Positions 1-12,162 are shown, counted from the first letter of the stretch. The stretch is DNA of 64,000 nucleotides from Thelonectria olida (GCA_020736575.1 JAGPYM010000007.1:1240001-1304000), one strand, 5' to 3'. Numbers and translations: made by a program. The notes: generated by a model from the sequence alone, not told the origin.

Positions 1-699
1 TCTGTTCGCTTGGGTGCAGCATTGGCAGGTCTTGCGCCAGTGGCTGAACTGACTGGGGAGATGCTTGGTTTCACTACCCACCACTTTCACAATACCTCGT
101 ATAGCATTATCCTGACCACTGATTCGAGCTTTGATGCGAGGCCATCCATCCCTTGATTTGATGTACTCTTTTAACACGACATGGCCTGAGAATCGCCGTA
201 GAGCTAGGTAGTTGGTTTAAAGCAGCTTCATTGGGGTTGGCTTCACATTTGCAGACGAGGTGTGGGGTGGAAGCTCCACTCTTAGTCGTGGAGGCGATGG
301 TTCGACTGAACTGCAAAGTCAACGCCTTCTTTTAGGATCGTGACTTCGAGTTCAAAGCTTCTTTTTGCAAACATGTCACAGAGTTGCTCCGTTGCCTTGG
401 TACCTTGTGGGTAGTTGTCTGAGTGTTTCTTCTCATGAGCAAACTCTGAGAGAAACCTCTTGTTAGCAAGACAAGATTGTGATGCTTAAACCTTCCGGCG
501 CAATTTCTCTTCCTCCTCTTCTTCTTCCCCTCCCTCTTCTACCGCTTTGATAAATTTCAGATTGTTCTAAAGATTTGCATAATCCTATCCTCAATCCTAT
601 CCTCGATCCTACCTTCAGCCTTAACCTTGCTATCAACTCCATCCATAACCCGAACACCACGAGAACGCATTCGAAACCAATATGGTGAAGAACTTTGGC
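1..699. other. Left edge, no supportable gene
   Basis: On the plus strand a frame is open from base 1 to a stop at 154-156 (about 51 codons). It could be the tail of a gene cut by the window edge, but nothing in it is recognisable. Bases 500-545 are a pyrimidine-rich CTTCCTC-type tract. Nothing else is seen. Confidence 0.3.
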
Positions 700-2035
700 G
701 TTTAGGAGTTTGTGTACCAGTCGCCGTTACTTGTCCTCGGATGTGAAGCGGATTCCCTTCTACCAGAAGATGAGCGGCTCTTTACCATCGGCGGTATTAT
801 CACTATTTGGCAAACTCTCGAAGATGTGGACGATCTTTGGCTATCGGCTATGATGGTTCGGCCCCGAACTCAAGATCGACCAAGAGATTCTTGACCCCCT
901 GTCGCTTATTAATTTCGACGATCACATCCCCGACAAAGTCATACTTTGCTTGGCCAACCACATCTTCCCCGACTGCATAGCCATTTCCCAAATATAGACA
1001 GAACTGGTCATCGAATTTCCCAAGATGAGCCTCGAGGAATTCGGAAAAGACAAGACACCCTCCCAGAGGACTTCTTTGATTTTATGATCCGATACTACAA
1101 TGGACCGTTGCCCAAGAGCGAGAGACGGAAAGAGACATTGGCTCCTTGCTAAAGAAGGATGGAGGCGCCTAAGATGACACAGACTATGTGGCCATAGATA
1201 ACAAGTTCAACCCTGGTGTAATGTTGGGGTCGGTTGACAAAATTGACCCGGAATACGAGCTATTCTCCCCTGTTACAACTGAATAATGGTCTAAAAGGGA
1301 GCAGAGCGCCGGGTGACATGTTCTTTCCACAATTGGGAGAACCAATTTGACCAGTATTCTGAGAAATCCGGCCTCTCCAACATCGATGAGTCAAAGCGAA
1401 TCTTTAAAGTAGTTCAAGGGTCCAATCCTGGAACAGACGTCGGTTATATCTCCGAGCGCATTGGAGCAACAGATATCGCACTTGCGCAACTTCACAATCA
1501 TATCGCCTTCGACAACCAGTTCGTGGAGATGAACGCCGTCCCAAAGGTGTTTCTTCCTTCGCACAAAGTGCAAGAAGGAGGCACGTTCCTGATTGATTCA
1601 TGTGTCACCGGAAAGTAGAGTCTTTTTTCAATTGGTCAACGAGTTTCAATCAGGCGTCAGGATTCCGAGGGATGTGAAGATCTACCTGCTTCATTAGGAG
1701 GTGCTTATATATCGCTCAAGCAAGGGATACATGCAACGAACAACCCAGCCATGACCCAAAATAAATACATTAGGAATGGCGTATGCGGTGCAGCGTCATT
1801 GAGGACATCGGCACGAGCCAGAAAAGGAGAATCTTCTCAAGCGGCGATGCAACGCGGCGAGATTGCCGGGATGATATATATGCCAGATCTTCAACACCTA
1901 GTCAATCTTAGTCACATTAAGGACTACCTAGTTTATTCTGACTCATTCGATCCCCTCCCGGGCAGGCAGGACAATCGCGCAGCCATGACTCCAGGAGAAG
2001 AAGAAAAGGGGTGCTCATGGCCAACTTGTTGATGA
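700..2035 (+). pseudogene. Broken gene for an unknown fungal protein
   Basis: I do not recognise a named family. Protein-like sequence runs through the whole stretch but changes frame repeatedly. A segment beginning YQSPLLVLG near 712 shifts frame near 857, where one extra base would restore continuity into KIDQEILDPLSL. It meets an in-frame TAG at 995-997, shifts again near 1045 into DFFDFMIRYYNG, and shifts again near 1130 and 1290. From 1313 the frame stays the same to the final stop near 2032, except for a TAG at 1616-1618 between VTGK and SLFSIGQRV. Both internal TAG codons could come from CAG by one C-to-T change. With at least three frameshifts and two stops this cannot encode the original protein. 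The lesion types suggest RIP or neutral decay. Confidence 0.75.
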
Positions 2036-4550
2036 AGAGTCTCCTGGAAAGCAGAATCAGGTTCAAGTTGCAATAGGTTCAGAGTGTCGAGGGCATGTCT
2101 AAGCATTAGGGTAGGATTCAAGCCAGCAGCTAGGTTTGGAGTTAGGGTAGAGGTTTGATTAGGAGCCAGGTTAGGAGACGTTAGACCTAGGGACGGCAGA
2201 CTGGGCCCTGTACACGAGCGTTGGGCAAACCTCAATACTGTTCTCAATCACCCGTCATGTCATACTATCCTCAAACCTCTTTTGCACTAAGACCTCCTGG
2301 GGCTTGCATGGCAATCATTCCTAAGGTGCCACATCGTGTCTGAGGTTCGGGTGGTGCAATATACAGCCGCAATTGTGAAAGGTCAGTGAAGGTATCTTGA
2401 GCCAAATCTCGAATCTACCTGTAGTGGATCGAGTAGCCAGACTCGATCGACAATATTCACGGATGACATGCCCATCGGCGGAGCATCTCTTGAGTGAGAA
2501 AAGATCTCTCCGGAAACATGCACCTCCTTTATTGACACATCGAGCTCCGCATCCTCCACATCACAACGACTTTAGAAGTCAACGTACTTGACAGCCATTT
2601 GCCGGAAGAGGAGCCTTGACACACTTAAACAGGCCGATCAAGGCCGGTGGCGCGGTGAACGTGGTTTGGCGTATCTGGCCCCGCAGGTGGCGGCACCGGC
2701 TCACCAAACTTGCCTAGACACCATCACATAGTTGAGCTGAGAAGGGAGCGGCGCTGCTAGATACACGGTTACCATCTTGCCTGCTCCACGGTACATCCGT
2801 AGAGGCTTCTTGAAGCGAGACTATCTATAGAGTACAGATACTGCGACTTAGGCTCGGCAACCCTCAAGGAGGGAACCTGGAACTCAACTTACGCAGATAC
2901 AGGAGTGGTGCAATGACGATGTAATCAGCAAGGGTATTCGTTGTCTTTCAGATCTGAGAGAAGCTCAGATAGTACGTAGATAGTTTGTGAATATCGTGGT
3001 AAGGTTAATTTCGCTTGTTGATGTTGGAGGTTTTGCAGCGTCAGTATTGCGGCGGCGTGATTGATAGACAGTCTCCATGTCGTATGATGGAAAGGATAGG
3101 CGTCTTCATACCTCGGAAGCTAAGCAAATCGGCACGGCAGGCTCCGGGGTTTCCTTGTCATGGCGCTATTCACCAACTGTCAGCTATGTTAGTGGCACTT
3201 CACCTCCATTAACCAAGCATCTAGCTATTTTCGTATTCTGGGAATTGACAAGAGCCGGTCACGAAATCCCCGGACCTTCTTAGCTGCTGGACCATTGAAC
3301 GCCCGGGGCCACTGGTTGTTTCTTGGGGCCCTAGGACAAGCCACCGAGGTCTATCGAAAAGCGAATATACGCATAATAAGATGTCATTCGACCCGAACGC
3401 GCTTGCGCAAGCTCTCGGTTGGTTTGCGTCGTCTTTCACCGGCGGGCCGCATGCCGAAGCGCCTCTCGACATCACCAATTGGGGCATGTGAATGGCCACT
3501 CCCCGCCAAATTCTGCACCCTCAGGGCAAAATTGGGCCCAGAACACGCTGCGACATGAAGCCAGAAGAGCTGATCCTCCGCGTGCAGTCTGGATTCCTCC
3601 CGCTAAAGCTGTTTGGGCTGCCTCGCAACCAATTCATGCTAGTTAGCACTAGACGGGCCGCACGGCACTCCCCGCACGCGTGGGGGCTGCGGCATCACGA
3701 ACTATCGGTGGCTAGGGAGCGACCCCGGGGCACAAGCGCTAGAACTATTTGTTTGCGGTCGTCGTTCGGCCTATAGCTGGCTGGAATGGCCATGATGCCT
3801 GCATTGTGAAACTGAGACATGCTCATCAAGCGAACTGTGGTGTGTTTGTGATTGGGAAGAATGTGGCTGGCTGATGCAATAGAAAGAGTCAGAGAGTCAA
3901 CGGTCTAGATTCTTACCAGATACAAAGACGGAAAGTCAATAGTACGTCGGAGGCTGTGCGTGTTCATACTGACGTGGAGTGATTTATGCCTTTTGCTTTG
4001 AGTGAGTCTTTGCAATGCTTTCTGGCCTTACCACTGCAGGCTCCAGCTGGATAGGAGCCTGCCACCTATAGCAACACATATAGGTTTGGATTTATACTGG
4101 TCTTTCAACTAGAACATAGAAGCTGCGCCAATGGCTGCCCCTGGTTGTCACAGCATGAAATGCCTAATGGTCTTCTTTATACGCTATGACAGGCACCTTC
4201 TGTCAGCTGTCCCTGCTAACGAGACTAGATTCAACTACCCTTGCACGACGTAGATCTCTCGCCGCTCCATCAGGACAGGGAATTTTTCGTGGCTGGCTGA
4301 TGAACAGAAAGAGGAGGCGTCTTATCCTATACGCCATGCCGGATGCTTCCCATTCCTGCTAATATGGCGGAATCGTCGTAGACTCGTGGTCCAGATCTTC
4401 ACTAGCGTTCTCACGTCAAGAACATTCTCTATGGCGGAGAACTGATGTCGACATAGGTCTCGTGATGACCACGCAGAGGACGCTGTCTCGGATATTGCTG
4501 TGAAGGATGGAATTAGAGTTGTGTGTCTACTTTCATCATTCATAGCGTTC
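2036..4550. other. Gene-poor spacer, 2.5 kb
   Basis: Only short, mutually overlapping open frames with no protein character are seen. Bases 2100-2200 hold several scattered GTTAGG/GTTAGGG-like words inside a diverged G-rich tract, too irregular to be a telomere array. No RNA gene or mobile element was recognised. Confidence 0.5.
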
Positions 4551-4557
4551 TCTCGTC

Positions 4558-4563
4558 TATAAA
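4558..4563 (+). promoter_or_regulatory. TATA box of the 4682 gene
   Basis: TATAAA lies 119 bases before the chosen ATG and is followed by a pyrimidine- and CA-rich leader typical of fungal 5' untranslated regions. Its position excludes the in-frame upstream start region at 4523 as the translation start. Confidence 0.65.
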
Positions 4564-4681
4564 GGTCAGCGTTGCTCCCTCTCAACACATCTGTTCCCTC
4601 ATCATCCACATCACAACTCCGAGCTTACACACCCAATCAACTTTCCAACTTCTTAGCAACTCCCACAGCTCTTCCTACAAA

Positions 4682-5428
4682 ATGGCTGCCCCTCTCGTTG
4701 ACATCCCTGCCTCCCAAATCACGGCCACATATCACCTCTTTGGCCGTTTCCTTGTGCTCACGGCCAAGGGTGAGGAGCATGCCTTTTACTTGGCCCCAAC
4801 CTTCCAGAGAGAGGTGTTCTTTGGCGGACTCCTCTTTTCCCTTCGCGCTCAACCTGGTGGCCCTGGTCCCGTGCACCTGAAGAACCAGCCCCCTGTTGAG
4901 CCTATTCCCTTTGATATTAGCAACAAGTTCAATATCCTTCTTCCAGAGCCGCACTTCAACAACTCGACTGTTTCTGTCGAGACTGCCAAGGGCACTTTGT
5001 CCATTCCTATCGAGTACGAAGGGTTCGTCTCTCCTCCCGGTGACAAGTCGACCACCGTTGATGCCGACAAGGGCAACGACATCAACGCCGGTCAGCGTTT
5101 CAGCGACGTCGTCACTCCCATCAACGAACATCTTCTCGACGGCTCCCAGCTGAAGATCTCGGCCCAGATACCCCAGACGGTCGCTCCCGCCAAGGCCTGG
5201 GTCAAGGTCCACTACAACCCTACCTATTTCAAGCTGGTTGACTCAGCCCACGAAGCCGGCAGTATCACCTGGACCTTCGAGTGGGCCAAGCTTCCCACCG
5301 AGCCTGGTGAGAACCCTCAGATTATCGACGTTACCACTACCAACTGGAACGGTCTGTTTGGTGTTTCTTCCATTACCTCGAAGATCATCCAGGGCTACAT
5401 TGTTTCCTTTGTTGTCCTCTCGAAGTAA
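4682..5428 (+). CDS. Unknown 248-aa cytosolic protein
   Basis: An intact intronless gene of 248 residues; I do not recognise the family. The start is the ATG at 4682 (MAAPLVDIP), in a TACAAAATGGC context, downstream of a TATA box at 4558. The sequence alternates hydrophobic strands with Pro/Gly turns (for example HLFGRFLVLTAKG near the start and GYIVSFVVLSK at the C terminus). It has no signal peptide, long helix or membrane span, so an all-beta, possibly lipocalin- or lectin-like fold is a reasonable inference only. Strong third-position C bias and the clean promoter suggest a well-expressed gene. The neighbouring 700-2035 gene is dead and the next gene downstream is frameshifted, so this is the only clearly healthy gene in the first 9 kb. 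Confidence 0.8.
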   Translation: MAAPLVDIPASQITATYHLFGRFLVLTAKGEEHAFYLAPTFQREVFFGGLLFSLRAQPGGPGPVHLKNQPPVEPIPFDISNKFNILLPEPHFNNSTVSVETAKGTLSIPIEYEGFVSPPGDKSTTVDADKGNDINAGQRFSDVVTPINEHLLDGSQLKISAQIPQTVAPAKAWVKVHYNPTYFKLVDSAHEAGSITWTFEWAKLPTEPGENPQIIDVTTTNWNGLFGVSSITSKIIQGYIVSFVVLSK

Positions 5429-6348
5429 GGGGTATGATGCGAATCCAGAGCTACGAGGCTTTGTTTGAGGATGTGCCATGATCTTGCAACTCTTGTCTAG
5501 CTTTAATATGTTGAGGAGGCGATGGCAAGTGCGAGGAAACCTGGGCTCTATATCAGACTTTAAGGCGACTACTTTTGCTTCTAGATCTATATTCCGTTGA
5601 ATTGATTTATGTGAGCCCTTAAAATATGATGGAACATTGTGAAGTTCCTATCGTGCCGATTGGGTAAGAAAACAGGTGCTATGTTCTGAAAGCGAGACTT
5701 GACAGAAGTGAGTCCCTCGGAACGTTCGAGAATATGCCAGAATCGACTTATCGTAGAAGCATTCTCCGCCCGGCCATGCGAGCCTCATCCGACGTGCGCG
5801 ACTGCGGACGTCTCAACTGGTGCCGATCTAGATCGGACATCCTCTTCGCGTCGAGGGAGGTTATGGGCATGTGATACCACCAACTAGTGGATGCATGCGT
5901 GTCAGAGGCTCACGCCGCAGCTGATTATCGATGTTTGCCTTGCGGGCATTGTCGTATGAAAGGCCAGGGATTTGCAGGGGATCTCGCAGTTTCCTTGCGC
6001 CCGGAGATCACTCTCACCACGAGGCAGCTGATCGTCTCCAACAGGGTTCATGGAGTACATAGTTTGTATTCTGATTCTAGACGAGGAATTGATCTTTGAT
6101 TTAATTCACTTGGTACATTCCGGATGACATTTCGGATTGAATCTGATCTAGGTAGTTGAAACATTAACTACCTATACAAACCCACCGCTCCATCATTGAG
6201 ATGGCTTCGCACTGATCATCATTCAAGATCTGTGCTTGAAATTGATAATCTGATGCTGTGACATATCAGTGGAATGAAATACTCGTAGAATGGTGGTCGG
6301 GTTCTACGAATAAGATCATGAGTCAAATTAAACCACCGAGTCTAACTT

Positions 6349-6375
6349 CAACTGATCTCAACTGATCTCAACTGA
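6349..6375 (+). repeat. Tandem repeat, 10-bp unit
   Basis: About two and a half copies of CAACTGATCT in direct tandem. Confidence 0.8.
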
Positions 6376-6495
6376 TGGAACGTGGAACATCGTGTATGAG
6401 GAGACCTGAAATATGGCCAAACTACTGACTGATCCATCGATGGTTCTCGACGGCGGTAAGCCTCTGATTCTGGTTCGTTAGTTGGTTAGATGGTC

Positions 6496-6555
6496 AGGTG
6501 GTTGTTGGTTAGGTGGTTGTTGGTTAGGTGGTTGTTGGTTAGGTGGTTGTTGGTT
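6496..6555 (+). repeat. Tandem repeat, four copies of 15 bp
   Basis: Four exact copies of AGGTGGTTGTTGGTT, flanked by partly matching words on both sides (GTTGGTTAGATGGTC before, GGTTATGTTGGTTC after). It is a minisatellite with no evident coding role, about 250 bases upstream of the 6807 start. Confidence 0.9.
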
Positions 6556-6806
6556 ATGTTGGTTCTGATCCATCGTGGTTATGAAATGGATTTATTCCAC
6601 CAGCTAGCTGCCCAGGCAAGCGGGCAAATGGCGGGCGGCTTCTATTAACTATCCAATGGGAAAAGGCACAGCGGGTGCAGTGGATGTTTACGAACACGCG
6701 CTGCTGAGGTAATCATTCCCCAGAACAAATTTACCTACCAGACCATAACAATTCCCAAGTTGCTTCTTGGAACAGTCTTGTCACCTTTCAATAATCATCC
6801 CTCGAA

Positions 6807-8590
6807 ATGAAGGACGCAATCCGCCCTGACGCGCAGGCCGTACGGGCCATGTACGAACGAGGATACCGAACCTGGTTCAATCTTTCAAAACTCGCATCTG
6901 CCGTGCAACGTTTGCCACGTCTGCAGGTTGCCTTTCCCAACCATCCTCATTTCCCAGAGAATCTTCAGATCGACCGTTCTTTTAGAAATGTCGCCCTGGC
7001 TAAGGGCAAATCCACTTGGGCTACTACTCGGGACTTGGATCATTTGCCAGCTTTCCAACATGAAGCCATTTTTGAGGTCGCCTGGGATAAGCCGACGCCA
7101 GTTATCTTTACCTCAGATTTGCAACGCGCACTCCCCAACATCTTTAGGGCGGAAGAAAATCACATCCCAATACTTATGTTAGCTTGGGCATATATTCTCT
7201 CCGCACGATGGGCAGAGCTCATTCAGGCGACACACCTCTCGCCATCTGACCGTTACCAAACCCACCAGTCCACCACTAAAAATGATAAACCGTCTATTAC
7301 AGTCTATGTCGGCGAAATTAACGAGGATGCTGCTCGGTGGTGGAATACCATTCTATCCGGCAGCTGGGAGGCAACCATGCGCAGCTCCAAGGGGACCTTC
7401 TTCATTCTCCTTGGTCTACCAAGCTTATATCGGAACAGCCATTTGTCATCTCAGCAATCGTCAAGCCAACAAGTTTCGCACCAAGCCCAACCACATCAAC
7501 TACTGCCTACTTGTATCTATCTGAGTACTGCCGTCTTCACGACATCGAGGATCAGAAGCAGGCCGCTCTCTCTGCCGCCCTACTGATCCCAGTCGCCAAG
7601 TACGACCATAAACCAATTGAGTTGGTAATGCCCAAATTGTCTCGTCAAGTCAACCGAGCTCATAGCAAATCCCCCATTATGAAGGAGAACAAGGCTCAGA
7701 TTGATAGACTGTTGACGTTGAGTTGCAATCCAAGGGGTTTGAAGGCGCTCCTTAGCAGCGTCTTCTTCGACCCAGATGTAACGAGCAATATCTGTGGCAT
7801 CTGGTTACGAGGCTCTTTTGCATTTTTAAATACAATCAAGGATCCGCATATTCTCTTAAGAACTTTAATACAGCGCGATCCAGAGCTTGGGGGTTTATGG
7901 GTTGGGGCATTCATTACTGGAGCCCACCATCAGTGTCTGCGAGATGGCCGAGCAGCTTGGTGGAAGATTGATCTGAATGCGGCTGCCTGGACTGACACAT
8001 TTGTCTCATTCATTCAGGAGCCTGTTCCAGCGCCCGAGGCCTGCAGCATTTCTCGTGCTGACGAATGCCGACTGCTCTACCTGTGTCATGATAAGAACTA
8101 CGCAAATCCGCCACTCTATCCATTTGCGCCATTTGGTTCTACTGCGCTGGTTGACACCAATCTGGATGTTCGTGAGCATGCGCTATGCGGCAGGAACCAT
8201 TGTCTTCAATACGCAGGCTTTACATGGGTCTGTCAGGGAGGGACGACGAGTGAGCAAAGCAAGCATGATATCACACCGTTATTAACAACAATCCGCCCTA
8301 AGCACGGTCAATCTTCACATTATGATGTTAATATCGATATCGACTATAATGAAGACGACTCGGACGATGAAGATGAGAGTTCGGAAATGGTCACACATAA
8401 TATCTTCACCTGGCTCCGTAGTAATGATGGTTTTCCGGTCGCCGAGAGGGCAATCCGTGAACATGAGTGGATTGATAACCTGAATGACGATGACGATGCT
8501 CCAATTCGAGGTGATGCACTTTCATCTGTAGGCGGAGCTCTCCATGGATGGATTTTGCGAACATCAACTCAGAGATCGAATTCTATATAA
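6807..8590 (+). pseudogene. Unknown ~590-aa protein gene, frameshifted
   Basis: Two long overlapping plus-strand frames read as one protein. The first runs from the ATG at 6807 (MKDAIRPDAQAV) through AARWWNTILSG. The second continues with SPWSTKLISEQPF and reaches a stop at 8590. The switch falls near 7395-7408, where the frame moves by one base inside an AAGGGGACCTTCTTCATT context; no donor/acceptor pair explains it. A single lost base, a sequencing error, or a very small intron are the alternatives. The C-terminal part has a CGRNHC pair of cysteines, then a strongly acidic stretch (DYNEDDSDDEDE near 8340-8390) and a short tail. I do not recognise the family; the layout resembles large uncharacterised fungal proteins. 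It is either a young pseudogene or a functional gene with an assembly error. Confidence 0.6.
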
Positions 8591-9135
8591 AGGGTAGACC
8601 AAAGAGGAATAATGCTTCGATAGTAATACGGATGATACTATAGGCTGGATTGTCTTCAGCTTGGTCCGTTCCAAACAAGATATCAGATGTGATAGATCGT
8701 TCCCACAGACTTTGCTGCAATTCTAGCCTTGTGGACGTCAGTTCCGCGCCAATGCGCTGAGTCGCTGGCATGGTATCACCAATGCCTACAGACTGGCTAT
8801 CTCAACCGGGCTGGAACAGCATCAGATACAACTCGAAGAACCTTTTTCTACTGGATAGCCCCGATATTCGGACCAAAAGTATTGGTATTCTAGGGAGCCA
8901 ATGCCAGGTGAGCAAAGATGAGACTGTATCTTATAGGGTGCCCCCGGTTGTGGCTGAATTCACGAGGTTCGACATGGAAGGTCGGAAATTCTACAACCGC
9001 TTATCGGAGGGGCATGTGTCCTTTTATGATGCATTTCAAGCACCGTCGACGCTCAGAAGTGAGCATCGCATCGTATGAATTGGATATATTCTGAATGGTA
9101 GATATCACGACTTGCTAGCCGATCCATGACATTCG
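8591..9135. other. Spacer, no firm gene
   Basis: An open plus-strand frame of 102 codons (8770-9078) is present but has no recognisable features, intron partners or promoter. It may be a relic of a downstream exon. Nothing else is seen. Confidence 0.35.
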
Positions 9136-10611
9136 TTATAGGAAGCCCGAAGCGACCTGGGCAATACCCAAAAATACTTGGACGAAGGTAAGGAACAAAA
9201 TGATGGCACCGAATCTATATGAAGTCAGCCACATGTACATCAGATATCGGCGTCGTCTGCAGTCCTGCAGAAAAGTCCAAAACTGCACCGAGTCGCGACG
9301 GTCTCGGAAGATGACCCAAATGCTCCACGGTTTCGACCCCGATAGATGGGCATCGAGTGTTACTATACACGGCCAGAGGTATTCAAACTCCGTCTGATCC
9401 CAGCCTCTAGCATTCTTACTCATCAAGTCTTTCAAAGCGGCATCGAATTTGGGCCTTGTCGAATCCGTAAGCTTGATGTCCCCAGGAACAGGGGAATTTG
9501 ACTTGAGCTTCCTCAATTGGTTATTCATTAGGCGCCTGGACGAGCAAGGAAGGCACCAGCACCAGAATTTTGCACCAAACATCCTACCCAAGTACGTATG
9601 CGAGCGACTTGAAACCTTTGGGTTGAAGAGGTTTGCATACGACTGGCAGATCTCGTCCATTAGATCACTGGAGATGCCCGTGTACTTGAGGGCCGAGTCT
9701 GGTCCATCTTGGAGTGCGCTGGGAATCGCGAAGAGCTCCAAATAAAACTTCTTTGCATGGCTGGATAGTAGCATGTGCCGAGAGACGTTGTTAGTCCATA
9801 GAATGCGCACTGCACCGAGATTCGCAAGTTTGAAGGCGTTCAATGTTGTCGCAGCTATTTCCAAGGATTCCACTGAGCCAAGAGCTGGGTGCAGTGCAAA
9901 CCTCGAACTTGATAGAGCGGATTCATCACCCGTCATCTTCATACTCAACGAGCTTTTCTTTACGTGCCAAGGATTGAACTTTTCGCTTGGGTTAGGAAGA
10001 AGCCCACTCTTGGTTAGAAGGCCGGTGAGCGTCTCCTCTAAGCCCGACGTCTCCAAGTATTCCTCATCATTGTTCCAGCAGTAGGCCAATAGAATACGCC
10101 GTGGTTCGCCCCGCTGAGGTATGAAGTAGCTTTGCATCAGCGTCCATGATCCTAGAATGAGGAGAACAGTGTCGACAACGACGCGGCGACGAGTCCCGTC
10201 GTCGGGGAGGAGATGGCGGAAGTAAGGCTGAGTCAAATCGTCGACTAAACCATCAATGCATTGCTTAATTGTACTGGTTTTTCGTCGCTGGGTTAGGCCT
10301 TTTGTACTCTGGCTTTCTCCGCCGTCTGTGTGCTTCCTTTATGAGCCAACTCAAACGGAGGTAGTCTACAGAGTGGTTCCGCGGGAGGCAGGCTTACTAA
10401 TGAAGTACTCAACAATGTTCACGAAGAGCCGGACGTACTCGTCTAGCGTTCCCTCACCGGGCCATTGGCCGAGTATGTATCTGATATAAGGCGTTTCGCA
10501 AGTTTCCCCTGATTCCACTGCGTATCCAAGCACAGTCGCTAGTCGATGCAGCAAGTTTGGCGACAGTTGACAATGTCCCGAGACGGTGGTTGAAGATCGT
10601 TTCGGGGCCAT
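9136..10611 (-). CDS. Unknown 440-aa tail-anchored protein
   Basis: A two-exon model reads cleanly. Exon 1 is 10611-10398 (MAPKRSSTTVSG to VEYFI), the intron 10397-10245 (GTAAGC donor, TTTAG acceptor, 153 nt), and exon 2 10244-9136 (DDLTQPYF onward). The phase is continuous and the product has 440 residues. I do not recognise the family. There is no signal peptide. The extreme C terminus (about residues 412-436, FGAIILFLTFVQVF) is a single hydrophobic helix preceded by an Arg-rich loop (RRRRYL), as in tail-anchored or signal-anchored proteins with the bulk in the cytosol. A VLLILGSW hydrophobic patch lies near residue 90. An in-frame ATG two codons after a TTG fixes the start. It is probably a lineage-restricted fungal protein. 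Confidence 0.65.
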
Positions 10612-12162
10612 CCTCAATAGATCTTAGAAGCAGAACTCTCCCGATACACCATATATGGCCCGCCTGACGTACTCGTCTGCGACAACGCTGACGGAATACG
10701 TACCTTGTGCCCTGAAGAATGAAAGGAATTATGGTGCAAGACCACGTGACTCCTTCGCTATTATAACTTAGGTAAGGAATGTTTTTTAATATTATTAGAA
10801 GGCTTTAAGTGCTTTCAAAATACAATAGAAAAAAAAGAGTTATATTAATAAGGTAATAAAGAGTCAATATTAAATACTTTTTTAACCTCCCAGCACACAC
10901 CCGTATTTAAAGCCCTTGGCCGACTTGACCAGTTCGCATCTTGCTTATAGCTTAATAGTGAGCGCAGACAACTGGTAACAACTTGGTTTATGGTTCCGTG
11001 GACCCGGACGCGGACTCGGAGACTATATGACGCTACAAGTGCTTTGACGCGCTAATGAAATTCCATGACTAGTGGCGGAGATTTGTATTCGACTGCATGG
11101 GTAAGAATCTTTTCCAAAAGTCTTTGCAAACGTTTGCAGAGGTTGAGAGAATAGATATAGTCTGTATAAATAACTCAAACTAGAGATTTAGACAGCACAC
11201 ACAACCACATTTTTTGCCCCTTTCGAGCGAGCAGAACCGAATGCTGAGATCCATTTCTCTAATAATAATCTGCCATATTTCTCCGCGAGGTAAAGCCATT
11301 TAGTGTCTCTGGCCAGCAATTGGTCGGTCCCTGACAGCCTCTCGGTGGCAAACTTAGACGACGGCCAAATCCCTGAATCCGGCAAGGCCTGCCAGAGGAC
11401 CGTATTGCCGGGTCTAACGGAACACACGCCGCCGGAAACATCTTAGACGCGGGCTTGACCGGACTGGGAAACACACGGCGAGCAAGTGGCCACTGGCGAG
11501 GGGCTCACGGGGGATGAAGGCAGTAGGTCCGATAAGCCCGGGTCGGATCCGCACCTTATTAAAGATCCGTAACGCCAAGGTTTGGTTTTTCCTCGTGGAT
11601 GGTGATCGGATCTGCAAGGTGCCTGGGTGCCTTGACCCTGCTGCCATGCCACCCCGTCTTCTCCCCGCGCAACCAACACACTGGATGATCTACGCTGCAT
11701 GTCGAGGAATCATATCACTTCCATGCTTGCTCCCTGACGAACCGAAAAGATTCCCCATTTGCATCATGCCTGTTAGGGAGGTGCACAGCTTATCGAGATT
11801 TCACACTCGCTAACACTGCCAATCGGACACGCGGGCGCAATGACTCGAGTCCGATCTGCTTCAGGTTGAGCGGCCCGTCGGCGGACGAAAGGGACCGAAT
11901 GGCGCCCCATGAAGGCCTCCACAGAACTCGATAGCGCATCGACATCGGCACGAACTGGTAGATTACGATCCGTCTGTTAGCCCACTCCGTAGAAACTTGA
12001 CTGCTGCTCATGTCTTGATCCAGGGCCGAGCGGGACTGACTGCCATGCTCTCAACTCTTATATCTCCAATGCCCCATAGTCTCCCCGTGCTTTTGCTTTT
12101 TGTATTATCGTGAATTGCTGTTTCGACCCACGACATTCAGCCCCCAAGAGTCGTAATCAGTC
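10612..12162. other. Spacer with an AT-rich tract
   Basis: Bases 10755-10885 are strikingly AT-rich, with A8 and T6 runs and TTAATA words, against a GC-richer background. This resembles the residue of an RIP-mutated repeat. From 11180 to 12010 several overlapping open frames occur on both strands, none convincing. No RNA gene was recognised. Confidence 0.45.

Larger units (their letters stand above)
5429..6806. other. Spacer with two short tandem repeats
   Basis: No gene is visible. Two short open frames (5699-5887 and 5887-6099) lack protein-like composition. The spacer contains the two tandem repeats listed separately and becomes AT-rich between 6110 and 6420. Confidence 0.45.

Noticed and set aside
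2095..2200. TTAGGG-like words suggesting an interstitial telomere
   Set aside because: Spacing and sequence are irregular (GTTAGG, ATTAGGG, GTTAGGA); no array of perfect hexamers.
4523..4681. Upstream in-frame extension of the 4682 gene
   Set aside because: The extension begins before the TATA box and is leader sequence.
4637..5212. 191-codon antisense frame over the 4682 gene
   Set aside because: The plus-strand gene has a TATA box, leader and better protein character; the antisense frame is codon-bias shadow.
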